NCBI GenBank assembly: GCA_910589055.1
Contig: CAJURN010000013.1
Location: 18,118 to 82,117 of the forward strand
Reading direction: 5' to 3'
Origin: an uncultured Muribaculaceae bacterium
GTDB taxonomy: Bacteria > Bacteroidota > Bacteroidia > Bacteroidales > Muribaculaceae
Length of the DNA: 64,000 bases
Shown here in pieces: positions 35,353-45,382 of the stretch. Made by a program: the position numbers and the translations under genes. How positions within the stretch are numbered: position 1 is the first letter of the stretch; each line of letters begins with the position of its first letter. The notes below the pieces were generated by a model. It searched no databases. It was given only the letters and a program-made list of their open reading frames with translations, and was not told the origin of the DNA.

Positions 35353-37116
35353 ATGAATAAATTCATTCAGCATACATTAGCCGCTTCAATGGCCGCAGCA
35401 GCGTTTGTCTTCTCCGGCTGCAGCGACTTCCTCGACAAGCAGCCTTCAAACGAGCTGAACGAGGAAAAGACCTACGCCGACTGGAAGATGTTTGAGGCTT
35501 TCCACGTGGACACCTACAACTTCCTGCTGCACGGCGCCAACCGCATCAACGGTTCCTGGCTCGACGCCGCAACCGACCTTGCGGAAACATCTTTCTCAAC
35601 CGGCGGAACACTCACGACTTTCAACATCGGCAACTATTACGGCGCCAACGGCGCTGCCGAACTCGAATCAGTATGGGAATCGAGATACCGCGGCATCCGC
35701 AAGTGCAACCGCGTGCTCAACGACATGTACCGCGTGCCCTACGACATCACCCGCACCAAGGAAGAAAATGAAGCCCTGCGTGCCACATACACCGCCGAGG
35801 CCCGTACTTTCCGTGCATGGTTCTACTGGGAACTCTTCCTGCGCTACGGTCCGCTACCCATCGTAACAGAGGTACTCGACCCAAACGAGGATATGATAAG
35901 CCCCTATCTCGACCGTCCTTCCATCAAGGAGTACGTCATGGACTTTATCATGAAAGAGCTCAAGGAATCCGAGGCCGACCTGCTCGACTATGCCGACGCA
36001 TGGAACTCGGCACGCATCGGACGCCTTTCGCAGCCGATGTCGCGCGCTCTCCAGAGCCGTATTCTCCTGTATATGGCCTCGCCCCGCTACGCAGCCGAAT
36101 CGGGTGTGACCTGGCAGGAAGCTGCCGACGCGGCTAAATCATTCATCAACGATTTCGGCGGCAATTTCCGTCTTTTCGAAGAAAGCAACATCGCTCCTGC
36201 CGAAAACTATGCCAACGCTGTGCTCCGCACTCAATACACCGGCAACAACACCGAAGTGATCTTCTTCCGCAACGATGTCACCATCAATTGGGACGGAATC
36301 ATTCTCGACACCCCCGTTGGTGAAGGCGGCAGCGGCGGCAACTGCCCCTCGCAGAACCTCGTGGACATGTACGACATGGCCGACGGTTCAGCGCCTTTCA
36401 CCTCCTACGATGTAACCGGAGCTCCGGTATATACCAACGGTGTTCCGTCGGTGAACGCTGCCAGCGGATATTCCGACGCCGATATGTGGACAGGCCGCGA
36501 CCCGCGTCTCGAAGCCACAGTTCTCTATCAGGGACAGCCCTGGGGCACGATGCGCGTAGGCTCTACCATCGACGTGCGCCCCGGCATGGCCGACAATCCC
36601 ACCGGCAATGCCAACGCCACTCCCACCGGCTACTACATGCGCAAATACATCCCTTCGTCGATTCTGGCATCCAACCATGCCGGTACGGCCTACCGCCTGT
36701 GGACCATCATCCGCTACGCCGAGATTCTTCTCAACTATGCCGAAGCGCTCAATGAGGTCAACGGACCCTGTGAGGATGTGTTCGATATGCTCGACATGGT
36801 GCGCCACCGCGCCGGAATCACCGGCAATGTGGCCGACCGCAGCGACCTTGCCTCAAAAGAAGCGATGCGCAACTTCATCCACAAGGAACGCACCGTGGAA
36901 TTTGCTTTCGAGGAACACCGCTGGTGGGATGTGCGCCGCTGGAACTGCGCCGTCGAGGCTCTTTCGCGCCCCATCTATGGCGTGAACGTGGCAATGGACG
37001 GCACCGTGACCCGCAAAGTGGCTCAGAACCGTGTGTTCGAACCCAAAATGTACCTCTATCCTATCCCCGAAAGCGAGGAATGGAAGACTAATATCGAAAA
37101 CAACCCCGGCTGGTAA
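35353..37116 (+). CDS. SusD-like glycan-binding lipoprotein (first)
   Basis: This 587-aa protein has a lipobox FSGC at about residue 23, followed by the typical SDFLDKQPSNEL start. TPR-like helices and the RagB/SusD C-terminal segment follow (YRLWTIIRYAEILLNYAEAL, FAFEEHRWWDVRRW and VFEPKMYLYPIPESE). It forms the lid of the preceding SusC transporter at the cell surface. The spacing of 12 bp after SusC and 31 bp before the second SusC puts it inside one operon. Confidence 0.95.
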   Translation: MNKFIQHTLAASMAAAAFVFSGCSDFLDKQPSNELNEEKTYADWKMFEAFHVDTYNFLLHGANRINGSWLDAATDLAETSFSTGGTLTTFNIGNYYGANGAAELESVWESRYRGIRKCNRVLNDMYRVPYDITRTKEENEALRATYTAEARTFRAWFYWELFLRYGPLPIVTEVLDPNEDMISPYLDRPSIKEYVMDFIMKELKESEADLLDYADAWNSARIGRLSQPMSRALQSRILLYMASPRYAAESGVTWQEAADAAKSFINDFGGNFRLFEESNIAPAENYANAVLRTQYTGNNTEVIFFRNDVTINWDGIILDTPVGEGGSGGNCPSQNLVDMYDMADGSAPFTSYDVTGAPVYTNGVPSVNAASGYSDADMWTGRDPRLEATVLYQGQPWGTMRVGSTIDVRPGMADNPTGNANATPTGYYMRKYIPSSILASNHAGTAYRLWTIIRYAEILLNYAEALNEVNGPCEDVFDMLDMVRHRAGITGNVADRSDLASKEAMRNFIHKERTVEFAFEEHRWWDVRRWNCAVEALSRPIYGVNVAMDGTVTRKVAQNRVFEPKMYLYPIPESEEWKTNIENNPGW

Positions 37117-37147
37117 TTCATCTCGCCTTTAACATTAAAAACCCGCT

Positions 37148-40100
37148 ATGAACTCAATCATAAAACATTTCTCAGCATCGGCGCGCATTGTCGCCGCCGC
37201 GATGCTGCTTGCAAGCTCGTTCTCGCTCCGGGCTGCCGGCGAGCGTGAACTGAAGGGTCGCGTGGTTGACCCCGAAGGCAAGCCTATATCCGGTGCCGTT
37301 GTCAACGTTGCCGAGCAGAGCAGGATTGTCCTCACCGACAAGGATGGTAATTTCACCCTCAAGGGCGCCATGCCCGAGGATGAAATCAACGCCAAATGCC
37401 TCGGCTACATATCCACGATTGTTCCCGTCGAGAACACCAACGATTTCCTCGTTATCACCCTCGACCCCGACAAGGACGTGTACAAGCATCCGATGAACCT
37501 CGGCTTCCAGATCAAGCCTATAAAGAACTCCGTCGAAGCCACCTCAATTGTGACCGGCAAGGAGCTTCAGCGCTACCCTATCACCGTGCTTCAGAACGCT
37601 TTCAACTCCACTCTTTCGGGTGTGCAGACCTATGAAGTGTCATCCGAACCCGGATGGGCCGAGACTAAGCTCTACATCCGCGGCATACGCACAATGAACT
37701 CCAATGCCCGCGATCCCATCTTCATCGTCGACAACGTAGAACGCGACATATCTTTCCTCGATGCCTTCCCCATCGAGTCGGTGACTATCCTCAAGGACGC
37801 TGCCGCCACAGCCATCTACGGCATGCGTGGCGCCAACGGCGTGGTACTCGTGACAACGAAACGCGGCGAGGCCGGCAAGACCAACATCGAACTCACTCAG
37901 GAAGTGGGATGGCAGACGCTGTCGAACACCGTCGAGAATCAGAATTCCTACAACATCGCCCTCACCCGCAACCGTGCGCGTTACCTCGACGGCAACGACC
38001 CGCTCTACACCGCCGACCAGATTGAGAAGTACCGCCTCGTGAGCGAGGGACAGACCCTCGACGGCATGGACCGCTACCGCTACTTCAACACCAACTGGTT
38101 TGACGTGCTCTACCGCGACAATGCCCCCGTAATCAAGACCAACCTTCAGATTTCCGGCGGCAACAACCGCGCACGCTACTACGTATCATTCTCCTATCTC
38201 CGCCAGGAAGGCATGTGGAACGACAAGGCCACCCACTACAACGACAATTTCAGCACCCAGCACACTCTCAACCGCTGGAACCTCCGCAGCAACCTCGACG
38301 TGAACGTCAACAAGTATCTGCGTGTTGGTCTTGACCTCGGAGGCCGCATCGACAACATCCTTCAGCCTACGGCAAGCGTGTTCAACCTCACCACTTTCGG
38401 CGCCATCGAGGCCGACCCGATGCATCCCGTCTACTGTCCTAACGGCGAGTTGTATTCCGAGTTCGGCACAGGTACGGTCAATCCCATCCTGCAGCTCGGT
38501 GCGTCAGGTCAGGAAAAGAACCGTCGCCGCCAGCTCTACTCCACCCTAACCCTCAACGGCGACCTGAGTCCCATCACAAAGGGTCTCGGAGCTGAGGTTG
38601 TGGTTTCGTTCGACGCCTACGACGGCTACGAATCAACCCAGACCAACAGCATCAACGCCTACACCTACGACTACACCAACATGAGCGTGCTCGACCCGTC
38701 GGACTTCACTTACAGCCAGTCATATTCCTATCAGGAGTTGACTAACCCCACCGTGAACGAACGCGACAACTCATGGACTCTCAACCTCCGCGGAGGATTC
38801 TCCTACGACCGCACATTCGGCAAGCACCACATCGACGCCAAGGCTTTCGTACGCTCCTATCAGAAGCGCAACAACAAGGGACCGCACTCGGCAGTATGGT
38901 ATGACCTCTCGTCCGACCGCTACCTGAGCTACAACGGCCTTGCCAACTACATTTTCGACGGCCGTTACATCCTCAACGGAAGCATTTCCTATATGGGCAA
39001 CGACAACTTTGACCCGTCAAGCCGCTGGGGCACATTCTGGTCGGTAGGCGCAGGTTGGGTTCTCTCCAACGAATCCTGGCTCCGCAGCAAGGATGTGAAC
39101 CTCCTCAAACTCCGCGCAAGCTACGGTAAGACCGGTATCACCCCGTCCTACGCAAGCAATGCCTCCCGCTATCCCTACCAGTCGACTTATTCGGCAGGTA
39201 CAGGCTACGGCTTCGGTTATGACGCGACATACGTCAACGGCTATTACGAAAGCCGCGCAGGCAATCCCAACAGCAAGTGGGAAGTGTCGAAGATGCTCAA
39301 CGTAGGTCTTGACTGGGGTCTGTGGGAAAACAGATTCTACGGCAATGTTGACGTGTGGAAGGAATGGCGCAGTGACATCCTCGTGTCCCGAAGCACCATC
39401 CCCACGATGATTGGTATCACCTACGCCGACGACTCCTACGGAAAAGTGGAATCGAAGGGTTTTGAACTCACCATCGGCCACCACAACAAGATTGGCGAGG
39501 TTGAATACTCCATCGAAGGTATGCTCTCCTACAACACCAACAAAATCACCGAGATGGACGAAGTCGAGCCTGCCGTGGAATGGCAGCGCAAGACCGGCGG
39601 ACGTATCCGCGGCTACGAAAGCGTGCAGGCGCTTTACGAGACAGGTTCGAACACCGTGATCGGCGGCTGGAACATCTACCGCTTCCAGCAGTGGGCTTCC
39701 GACCCCGACCTTATCGCCACCTCCCAGGCTGACGCTCAGGCTCATCCCGAGAAATATCCCTACAACACTTTCTCGGGCGGAAACCAGAAGCTCGGTACAG
39801 CCGTGTTCCGCGACCTCAACGGCGACCGTCAGATCGACTCCAACGACATGGAACCCTTCGGCTACACCATGCTCCCCGACTGGACTCCCTCACTTTCAAT
39901 CTCGGCAAGCTACAAGGGCTTTGACCTCCGCGTTGTCGGCACAGCCTACCTCAACCGTTCCGTGTTCCTGTCGCCTGCGATGACATTCTCGGCATGGGGT
40001 CACAACAACGCGACCCACGAGGTTGTGAACGCATGGGGCTACTACACCGACGATCCCGCCGACCCGCGTAACATCAACGCCACCTATCCCCGAATAAGCT

Positions 40101-40390
40101 ACACATTCAATCCCGAGGATTCCGACCGCGACAACGGTTCGTATCAGAACGACATATGGATCGTGAACGGCGACTACTTCTCGCTCCGCAATATCGAAGT
40201 CGGCTACTCGCTGCCTGAAAAGCTCATCGCAAAAGCGTACATGACCCGCTGCCGCGTATATTTCAGCGCCTACAACGTAGCCACCTGGAGCCACCTTCCC
40301 AAGGGAATGGATCCTGAAAAGCCTATGGGCTATTGCTGGTGGTATCCCAAGACCCGCATCTTCTCCTTCGGTCTCAACCTTTCATTCTAA
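37148..40390 (+). CDS. SusC-like TonB-dependent outer-membrane transporter (second)
   Basis: This 1080-aa protein has a signal peptide (RIVAAAMLLASSFSLRAAG) and a CarboxypepD_reg domain (LKGRVVDPEGKPISGAVVNV). It lacks the clear EEVVVVGYG stretch of its neighbour. Its plug carries LYIRGIRTMNSNARDPIFIV and IYGMRGANGVVLVTTKRGE, and a barrel ends in SFGLNLSF. It is clearly diverged from the first SusC, so it probably recognises a different length or branching of arabinan. The SusD partner follows after 15 bp. Confidence 0.95.
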   Translation: MNSIIKHFSASARIVAAAMLLASSFSLRAAGERELKGRVVDPEGKPISGAVVNVAEQSRIVLTDKDGNFTLKGAMPEDEINAKCLGYISTIVPVENTNDFLVITLDPDKDVYKHPMNLGFQIKPIKNSVEATSIVTGKELQRYPITVLQNAFNSTLSGVQTYEVSSEPGWAETKLYIRGIRTMNSNARDPIFIVDNVERDISFLDAFPIESVTILKDAAATAIYGMRGANGVVLVTTKRGEAGKTNIELTQEVGWQTLSNTVENQNSYNIALTRNRARYLDGNDPLYTADQIEKYRLVSEGQTLDGMDRYRYFNTNWFDVLYRDNAPVIKTNLQISGGNNRARYYVSFSYLRQEGMWNDKATHYNDNFSTQHTLNRWNLRSNLDVNVNKYLRVGLDLGGRIDNILQPTASVFNLTTFGAIEADPMHPVYCPNGELYSEFGTGTVNPILQLGASGQEKNRRRQLYSTLTLNGDLSPITKGLGAEVVVSFDAYDGYESTQTNSINAYTYDYTNMSVLDPSDFTYSQSYSYQELTNPTVNERDNSWTLNLRGGFSYDRTFGKHHIDAKAFVRSYQKRNNKGPHSAVWYDLSSDRYLSYNGLANYIFDGRYILNGSISYMGNDNFDPSSRWGTFWSVGAGWVLSNESWLRSKDVNLLKLRASYGKTGITPSYASNASRYPYQSTYSAGTGYGFGYDATYVNGYYESRAGNPNSKWEVSKMLNVGLDWGLWENRFYGNVDVWKEWRSDILVSRSTIPTMIGITYADDSYGKVESKGFELTIGHHNKIGEVEYSIEGMLSYNTNKITEMDEVEPAVEWQRKTGGRIRGYESVQALYETGSNTVIGGWNIYRFQQWASDPDLIATSQADAQAHPEKYPYNTFSGGNQKLGTAVFRDLNGDRQIDSNDMEPFGYTMLPDWTPSLSISASYKGFDLRVVGTAYLNRSVFLSPAMTFSAWGHNNATHEVVNAWGYYTDDPADPRNINATYPRISYTFNPEDSDRDNGSYQNDIWIVNGDYFSLRNIEVGYSLPEKLIAKAYMTRCRVYFSAYNVATWSHLPKGMDPEKPMGYCWWYPKTRIFSFGLNLSF

Positions 40391-40405
40391 TATCTGTCCC
40401 GCTTT

Positions 40406-42193
40406 ATGAAACTCAATAAGAATATCATACTGTATATGGCACTCTTCGGTGCCGCCGCAGCCGCCGGTTCATGCTCCGACTATCTCGACAAGGAAGTGGA
40501 CCTCACGCTCCAGGCCGATGTCGTGTTCGGCGACTACGACATGACCCGCGGATTTCTCGCCAACTGCTATACCTATCTGCCCGACGCCTTCGGTGACTTC
40601 GCCGACCCGAACAGCCGCATGTGCAAGGACTGCATGACCGACAATGCCGTAAGCTTCTGGCGTGGTTACACCCAAACGGTGATGGACGATGCCTACAACG
40701 CAAGCAACCACTGGTATGCCACCACTTTCTGGGCATCACGCACCGCCGGCATACGCGCCTGCAACCAGTTTATCAAAAACGCCAATCCGGCTGTTGTAGG
40801 CAATGCCGAACGCAGCGGCGACGACAACCACCTCTACGACCGATTCATCGCCGAGGCACGCGTGCTCCGCGCAATCCTTACGTTCGACATGGTGACATGG
40901 TTCGGCGATGTGCCTATCATCGGCGATGACGAAGCCGGTGTGCCCATCGTGCTGACTCCTTCCGACGCGCTTCCTCCCCGCACGGCGGCAGCCGACGTGC
41001 TCCAGTGGGTAGCCGACGAATGTGAGAAGTATAAGAACGACCTTCCGTTCCGCTACACCAACGAGCAGGAAAACTGGGGCCGCATCAACGGCGCCGCAGC
41101 ATATGCTCTGAAGTCGCGCGCGCTCCTTTACAAGGCCTCCCCTCTGTACAATCCCCAGGGCGACGCCTCCCGCTGGACGGAAGCCGCCAAGGCTGCCGTG
41201 GATTTCATCAACGCCAACAACGCCTGCTGGAATCCCTACCGTCTCTACACCACCGCCGACAATAATGTGCTCGAAAACTACTACGACTGCTTCATCACCA
41301 ATCCCGTGCATAACAACGAGTACATCCTGTCGCGCTCGGTATGGAAAGGTCAGACCTACATCGAGGACTACAATACTCCCTGCGGATTTACCGGACGCCG
41401 TTCGGCCGTAGGCTACATGAATCCCTCGCAGAACCTTGTGGACGCTTACGAAACCATCGCAGGCCTGCCGATTGACAAGGACCCGACCTACGACGAACAG
41501 AATCCCTACGCCAACCGCGACCCGCGTCTTGAGCAGACCATCATCCACCACCGCACCCACTGGGGTGTAGGCGATGAAGCCCGCGATGTGAACGTCAACA
41601 ACGACGACGGCGAAGTGGGCGTGGACTATGCGCGCGGCAACGGCGGCACTTGCACCGGCTACTATCTGAAGAAGTACACCACCAACATTCCCTGGGACGG
41701 AACCGTGACAGGAACCGACAAGGCCTGCCCCATCTTCCGCTACACCGAAATCCTGCTCAACGCCGCCGAAGCCTATAATGAGGCCGGACAGACAGGCGAG
41801 GCCTACAAATACGTGAACCAGGTGCGTGCCCGAGTAGGCATGCCCGACTACAAGGACATGGATCAGGCCACACTGCGCGAACGCATCCAGAACGAACGCC
41901 GCATCGAGCTCTGCTTCGAAGACCACCGCTACTTCGACGTGCGCCGCTGGAAACTCTTCGACCAGACTCAGAACCGCGACCGCGCTTCCGAATCCTCGCT
42001 TCCGCGCTACAAGCAGCTCCGCACAATCTACGGAGTTTCCATCCGCGAGAACACCGGCACGACCTTCAACTACGGCGTGAACGAGAAGTTCCCCTACTAC
42101 ACTTTCAATTCGCCCAAGAATTATTTCGTGCCCATTCCTTTCACCGAAATCCAGAAAACCGGTTACACACAGACTCCCGGCTGGGAAATGTAA
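40406..42193 (+). CDS. SusD-like glycan-binding lipoprotein (second)
   Basis: This 595-aa protein has a lipoprotein signal with Cys in AAAGSCSDYLDKEVDL. SusD-type helical sections and C-terminal signatures follow (IFRYTEILLNAAEAYNEAGQ, RIELCFEDHRYFDVRRW and NYFVPIPFTEIQKTGYTQ). It is the partner of the second SusC. The next gene, a GH43 arabinanase, follows after 24 bp. Confidence 0.95.
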   Translation: MKLNKNIILYMALFGAAAAAGSCSDYLDKEVDLTLQADVVFGDYDMTRGFLANCYTYLPDAFGDFADPNSRMCKDCMTDNAVSFWRGYTQTVMDDAYNASNHWYATTFWASRTAGIRACNQFIKNANPAVVGNAERSGDDNHLYDRFIAEARVLRAILTFDMVTWFGDVPIIGDDEAGVPIVLTPSDALPPRTAAADVLQWVADECEKYKNDLPFRYTNEQENWGRINGAAAYALKSRALLYKASPLYNPQGDASRWTEAAKAAVDFINANNACWNPYRLYTTADNNVLENYYDCFITNPVHNNEYILSRSVWKGQTYIEDYNTPCGFTGRRSAVGYMNPSQNLVDAYETIAGLPIDKDPTYDEQNPYANRDPRLEQTIIHHRTHWGVGDEARDVNVNNDDGEVGVDYARGNGGTCTGYYLKKYTTNIPWDGTVTGTDKACPIFRYTEILLNAAEAYNEAGQTGEAYKYVNQVRARVGMPDYKDMDQATLRERIQNERRIELCFEDHRYFDVRRWKLFDQTQNRDRASESSLPRYKQLRTIYGVSIRENTGTTFNYGVNEKFPYYTFNSPKNYFVPIPFTEIQKTGYTQTPGWEM

Positions 42194-42217
42194 GCCACCG
42201 AATAAACTGAAACGACA

Positions 42218-44137
42218 ATGAAAAACAGAATAGTTCTATACAGTATGCTCGCTGTCGTCGCCGCAGGTTTTACCGCCTGCGATGACGACGACAACGACCT
42301 CAGATTCTCGACCGACCAACGTGTGGCACTCGACATGCCGGAAGTGGTGGAAAACGGCGCAACCTACGTGAGCCTCTCAACACCCTTCCACGTTGCCGAC
42401 GACGCACATTGGACCGAAGTGGGCTACTGCCTGAGCACCTCCGGCACGCCCACCATCCACAACAGTGTGTACAAAGCTGAAGTTCCTCAGGGAATGGCTT
42501 TCGGCGGAATCGTACGCGACGGAGCTGTCACGGCCACAATATCCTCCCTCGTTCCGGGACAGGAATACCATGTGCGCGCCTATGCGTCGCAGTACAAGGG
42601 CTCGGTGGTCTACTCGTCCGAACTGGTGTTCACCACCGGCGAGGGAACCCTCGACGAACAGCTCAAAAGCTACGTAGGCCCGTCATATCTTGACGACTAC
42701 ACTTTGATTGCGGGTTGGGACAAGCGCTCGCAGTGGAACCTCGCCAACGTGCATGACCCCTCAGTGGTGAAAGCCGACGACGGATATTTCTATATGTATC
42801 AGACCGATGCCTCTTACGGCAACGCCCACACCGCCGGAGGACACTTCCACGGACGCCGCTCCAAAGACCTCGTGAACTGGGAATACCTCGGAGGAACAAT
42901 GCCCTCTCTGCCCGATTGGGTGATTCCCAAACTGAACGAAATCCGCAACGCCCAGGGACTGCCCGACGCCAATCCCAACGTGGATGATTTCGGCTATTGG
43001 GCACCGGTTGTGCGCAAGGCCGGAAATGTCTACCGCATGTACTACTCCATCGTGTGCCCCGGCTATGTTGCCGGAGACGGAACCTGGGGCGAGCGCGCCT
43101 TCATCGGACTCATGGAGAACAGCGACCCGTCGAACAACGACGGCTGGGAGGACAAGGGCTATGTCATCACCAACTCCACCGACAAGGGTAAGAATGAATA
43201 CGGTGTTGCCAACGACTGGGCACATGCTCTCTACCGCTTCAATGCCATCGACCCCTCATATATTATTACTGAGGATGGCGAGCACTGGCTCATCTACGGC
43301 TCATGGCACAGCGGCATCGCAGCCGTAAAGGTGGATCCCGCCACCGGAAAACCCGGCGAGCTTGGCGACCCGTGGGACAACAATCCCAACTACGGCACCC
43401 TGATTGCCACCCGCGCCACGGGCAACCGCTGGCAGGCTTCGGAAGGCCCGGAAGTAATCTATCGCAACGGATATTATTATCTTTTCCTTGCCTACGATGC
43501 TCTTGACGTGGCTTACAACACACGCGTTGTACGCTCCACCTCCATCACCGGCCCCTACCTGGGCATCGACGGAACAAACGTGACAAGCGGTGGCGATGCT
43601 TACCCGATTGTGACACATCCCTACGCTTTCGCAGGCGACCACGGTTGGGTAGGAATAGCTCACTGTGCCGTTTTCGACGATGGAAACGATAACTGGTACT
43701 ACGCGTCGCAGGGTCGCTTCCCGGCCAACTGGGAGGGAAATGAATTCAGCAACGCCCTCATGATGGGACACATCCGCTCAATCCGCTGGACCGAAGACGG
43801 CTGGCCCCTGGTTATGCCCGAACGCTACGGCGCCGTTCCTCAGCTGCCCGTGACCGAAGAGGAAATCGCAGGAACATGGGAGGTGATTGACCTGTCGTAT
43901 TCCTACGCCCGCCAGAAAACATCCGTGACGATGGTTCTCGGAAGCGACCACAAGGTTATCGACGGCCAGTGGAAAGACTCCTCATGGAGCTATGACGCCG
44001 ACAACATGATACTCACCATAAACGGTACTAAACTTTACCTCGCCCGCGAGTGTGACTGGGAAAATGCCGACCGCAAACCCACGGTTGTATTCGCCGGAAT
44101 CAACGGTAAAGCCACTTTCTGGGGTAAGAAAGTATAA
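42218..44137 (+). CDS. GH43 endo-arabinanase-type lipoprotein
   Basis: This 639-aa protein has a lipobox FTAC (about residue 21) and an acidic linker. A fibronectin-III-like domain follows at about 35-145 (ATISSLVPGQEYHVRAYASQ), then a GH43 propeller. Base Asp is in LANVHDPSVVKADD, modulating Asp in NAIDPSYI and acid Glu in ASEGPEVIYR. The C-terminal beta domain (GTWEVIDLSYSYARQ to ATFWGKKV) is that of Abn2-type endo-1,5-alpha-L-arabinanases. It would cut the arabinan backbone at the surface before SusC import. It ends the operon, with a terminator 41 bp on. Confidence 0.93.
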   Translation: MKNRIVLYSMLAVVAAGFTACDDDDNDLRFSTDQRVALDMPEVVENGATYVSLSTPFHVADDAHWTEVGYCLSTSGTPTIHNSVYKAEVPQGMAFGGIVRDGAVTATISSLVPGQEYHVRAYASQYKGSVVYSSELVFTTGEGTLDEQLKSYVGPSYLDDYTLIAGWDKRSQWNLANVHDPSVVKADDGYFYMYQTDASYGNAHTAGGHFHGRRSKDLVNWEYLGGTMPSLPDWVIPKLNEIRNAQGLPDANPNVDDFGYWAPVVRKAGNVYRMYYSIVCPGYVAGDGTWGERAFIGLMENSDPSNNDGWEDKGYVITNSTDKGKNEYGVANDWAHALYRFNAIDPSYIITEDGEHWLIYGSWHSGIAAVKVDPATGKPGELGDPWDNNPNYGTLIATRATGNRWQASEGPEVIYRNGYYYLFLAYDALDVAYNTRVVRSTSITGPYLGIDGTNVTSGGDAYPIVTHPYAFAGDHGWVGIAHCAVFDDGNDNWYYASQGRFPANWEGNEFSNALMMGHIRSIRWTEDGWPLVMPERYGAVPQLPVTEEEIAGTWEVIDLSYSYARQKTSVTMVLGSDHKVIDGQWKDSSWSYDADNMILTINGTKLYLARECDWENADRKPTVVFAGINGKATFWGKKV

Positions 44138-44178
44138 TATCTAAACATTGGTATAGAAGCTCCTAAACAATAGGACGA

Positions 44179-44220
44179 CCCGGTAGTCATGAAGTGATTC
44201 AAGGCTGCCGGGTTTTATTT
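44179..44220 (+). terminator. Terminator of the right-arm arabinan operon
   Basis: CCCGGTAG (44179-44186) pairs with CTGCCGGG (44205-44212; one G-T pair), followed by TTTTATTT. It lies 41 bp after the GH43 stop. Confidence 0.75.
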
Positions 44221-44628
44221 ATTGCGGCAAAACGAAAAGAGGATACTCCGCAGGGTTCGCGGTGTATCCTCCTCACGTTTCAACTATTTATTTATGAGAG
44301 CCTGAAAACCCAGTATCACTACTCGGCAGTCAGGACGAGGGATGCTAAAGATCGCTTTTTCTTTCAGCTTTCGACTATAATAACAATCCCCGACACGGAA
44401 ATTCCCTACCTCGACCGCTTAAAAGAGTATAAAGAGTGTAAAAACCCGCCGCCTGGAGCTACCTCTGACGGGCATTTGTGACGATACGTTGCCGCAGCCG
44501 ATTTGTGTATGTGGGAGAAAATAAGTAACTTTACCGCGATTTTTATGTTTTTAACCCAATTTTACTAATATTTGGTAAATAGGGGTTCTGACATAGCACA
44601 TCAACATAACCGTCATATCATTCCGCTT
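44221..44628. other. Intergenic region with a stable hairpin and a promoter
   Basis: No convincing gene lies here. A strong hairpin at 44239-44271 has GAGGATAC and CCGC on the left pairing with GCGG and GTATCCTC on the right, a T-T mismatch between the stems and a 7-nt loop. It lacks a T run on the plus strand. Most of the rest shows no recognised element until the promoter at 44502-44533. Confidence 0.5.
44502..44533 (+). promoter_or_regulatory. Promoter of the four-gene envelope operon
   Basis: TTTG (44502-44505) and TAACTTTA (44526-44533) are separated by exactly 20 bp. The -7 box ends in A instead of G, the same variant as in the GH43 promoter. The leader to the ATG at 44629 is about 90 nt. 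Confidence 0.5.
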
Positions 44629-45378
44629 ATGAATATAAAGCAATGGATTATTGCTGTAATGACCGTACTTGCAAGCTGTGTGGCTCTTCCGGAACACGCG
44701 GCGGCGCAGGAAGAGTTCAGCCGCAATATAGAACAGATACCATTCATCCCCAAGGGACAATGGATTACCGGCGTAAGCGTAAGCTACTCGCAGTCGGACC
44801 AGAACAACTACCAATTCCTGATTATCGAAAACCTTAACGGCGACACTTACACCTTCAAGGTGAGTCCTATGCTCCTTTTCTGCTTCAAGGACAATCTTGC
44901 CGCCGGAGGACGTTTCGCTTACAGCCGCCAGCGCACACGACTCAACTCCACCGACATTGTGCTCGGTTCGGACACGTCGTACGACATCAGCAACCTTTAC
45001 AGCATCAGCCACAACTTCTACGGCACCGCCGTGTTCCGAAGCTACCTCAGCCTCGGAAAGAGCACTCGCTTCGGCCTGTTCAATGAAGTTCAGCTCCAGC
45101 TTGGCGGCGGCCAGTCGAAACTCTGTTCCGGCTCGGGTGCAAGTTTCACAGGTACTTTCGAGGAAAATTTCTCGATGAACATCGGTCTCGCACCGGGTGC
45201 CGTGATTTTCCTCAACAACTATTCGGCTTTGGAAGTGAATGTGGGTGTGCTCGGATTCAACTACAACCGCACACGCTCCACGACCGACCAGATTTATCTT
45301 GCCAACCGCAATACCAAGTCGGCTAATTTCAAGATCAATCTATTTTCAATAATGTTCGGAGTTTCATTCTATATTTAG
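44629..45378 (+). CDS. Outer-membrane beta-barrel protein (first of a paralogous pair)
   Basis: This 249-aa protein has a signal peptide (MNIKQWIIAVMTVLASCVAL, cleavage near AAA-Q). The rest is amphipathic beta-strand-like sequence with alternating aromatics (GVSVSYSQSDQNNYQFLII, FGLFNEVQLQLGGGQ) and a Phe-rich end (FGVSFYI), consistent with a small barrel. The next gene product is similar in layout (IPKGQW/IPRGKW start, NEV motif, GVFG/GVLG-FN near the end). I chose ATG 44629 for the signal peptide over ATG 44572. Function is unknown. It is first gene of a four-gene operon. Confidence 0.7.
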   Translation: MNIKQWIIAVMTVLASCVALPEHAAAQEEFSRNIEQIPFIPKGQWITGVSVSYSQSDQNNYQFLIIENLNGDTYTFKVSPMLLFCFKDNLAAGGRFAYSRQRTRLNSTDIVLGSDTSYDISNLYSISHNFYGTAVFRSYLSLGKSTRFGLFNEVQLQLGGGQSKLCSGSGASFTGTFEENFSMNIGLAPGAVIFLNNYSALEVNVGVLGFNYNRTRSTTDQIYLANRNTKSANFKINLFSIMFGVSFYI

Positions 45379-45382
45379 TATC

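Noticed and set aside
44194..44481. 95-aa plus-strand open frame after the arabinan operon
   Set aside because: It starts inside the terminator hairpin, runs through the 44239 hairpin and has unusual composition, so a real gene is unlikely.
44221..44501. Riboswitch before the envelope operon
   Set aside because: The hairpin lies upstream of the predicted promoter and matches no class I know; there is no ligand-linked gene.
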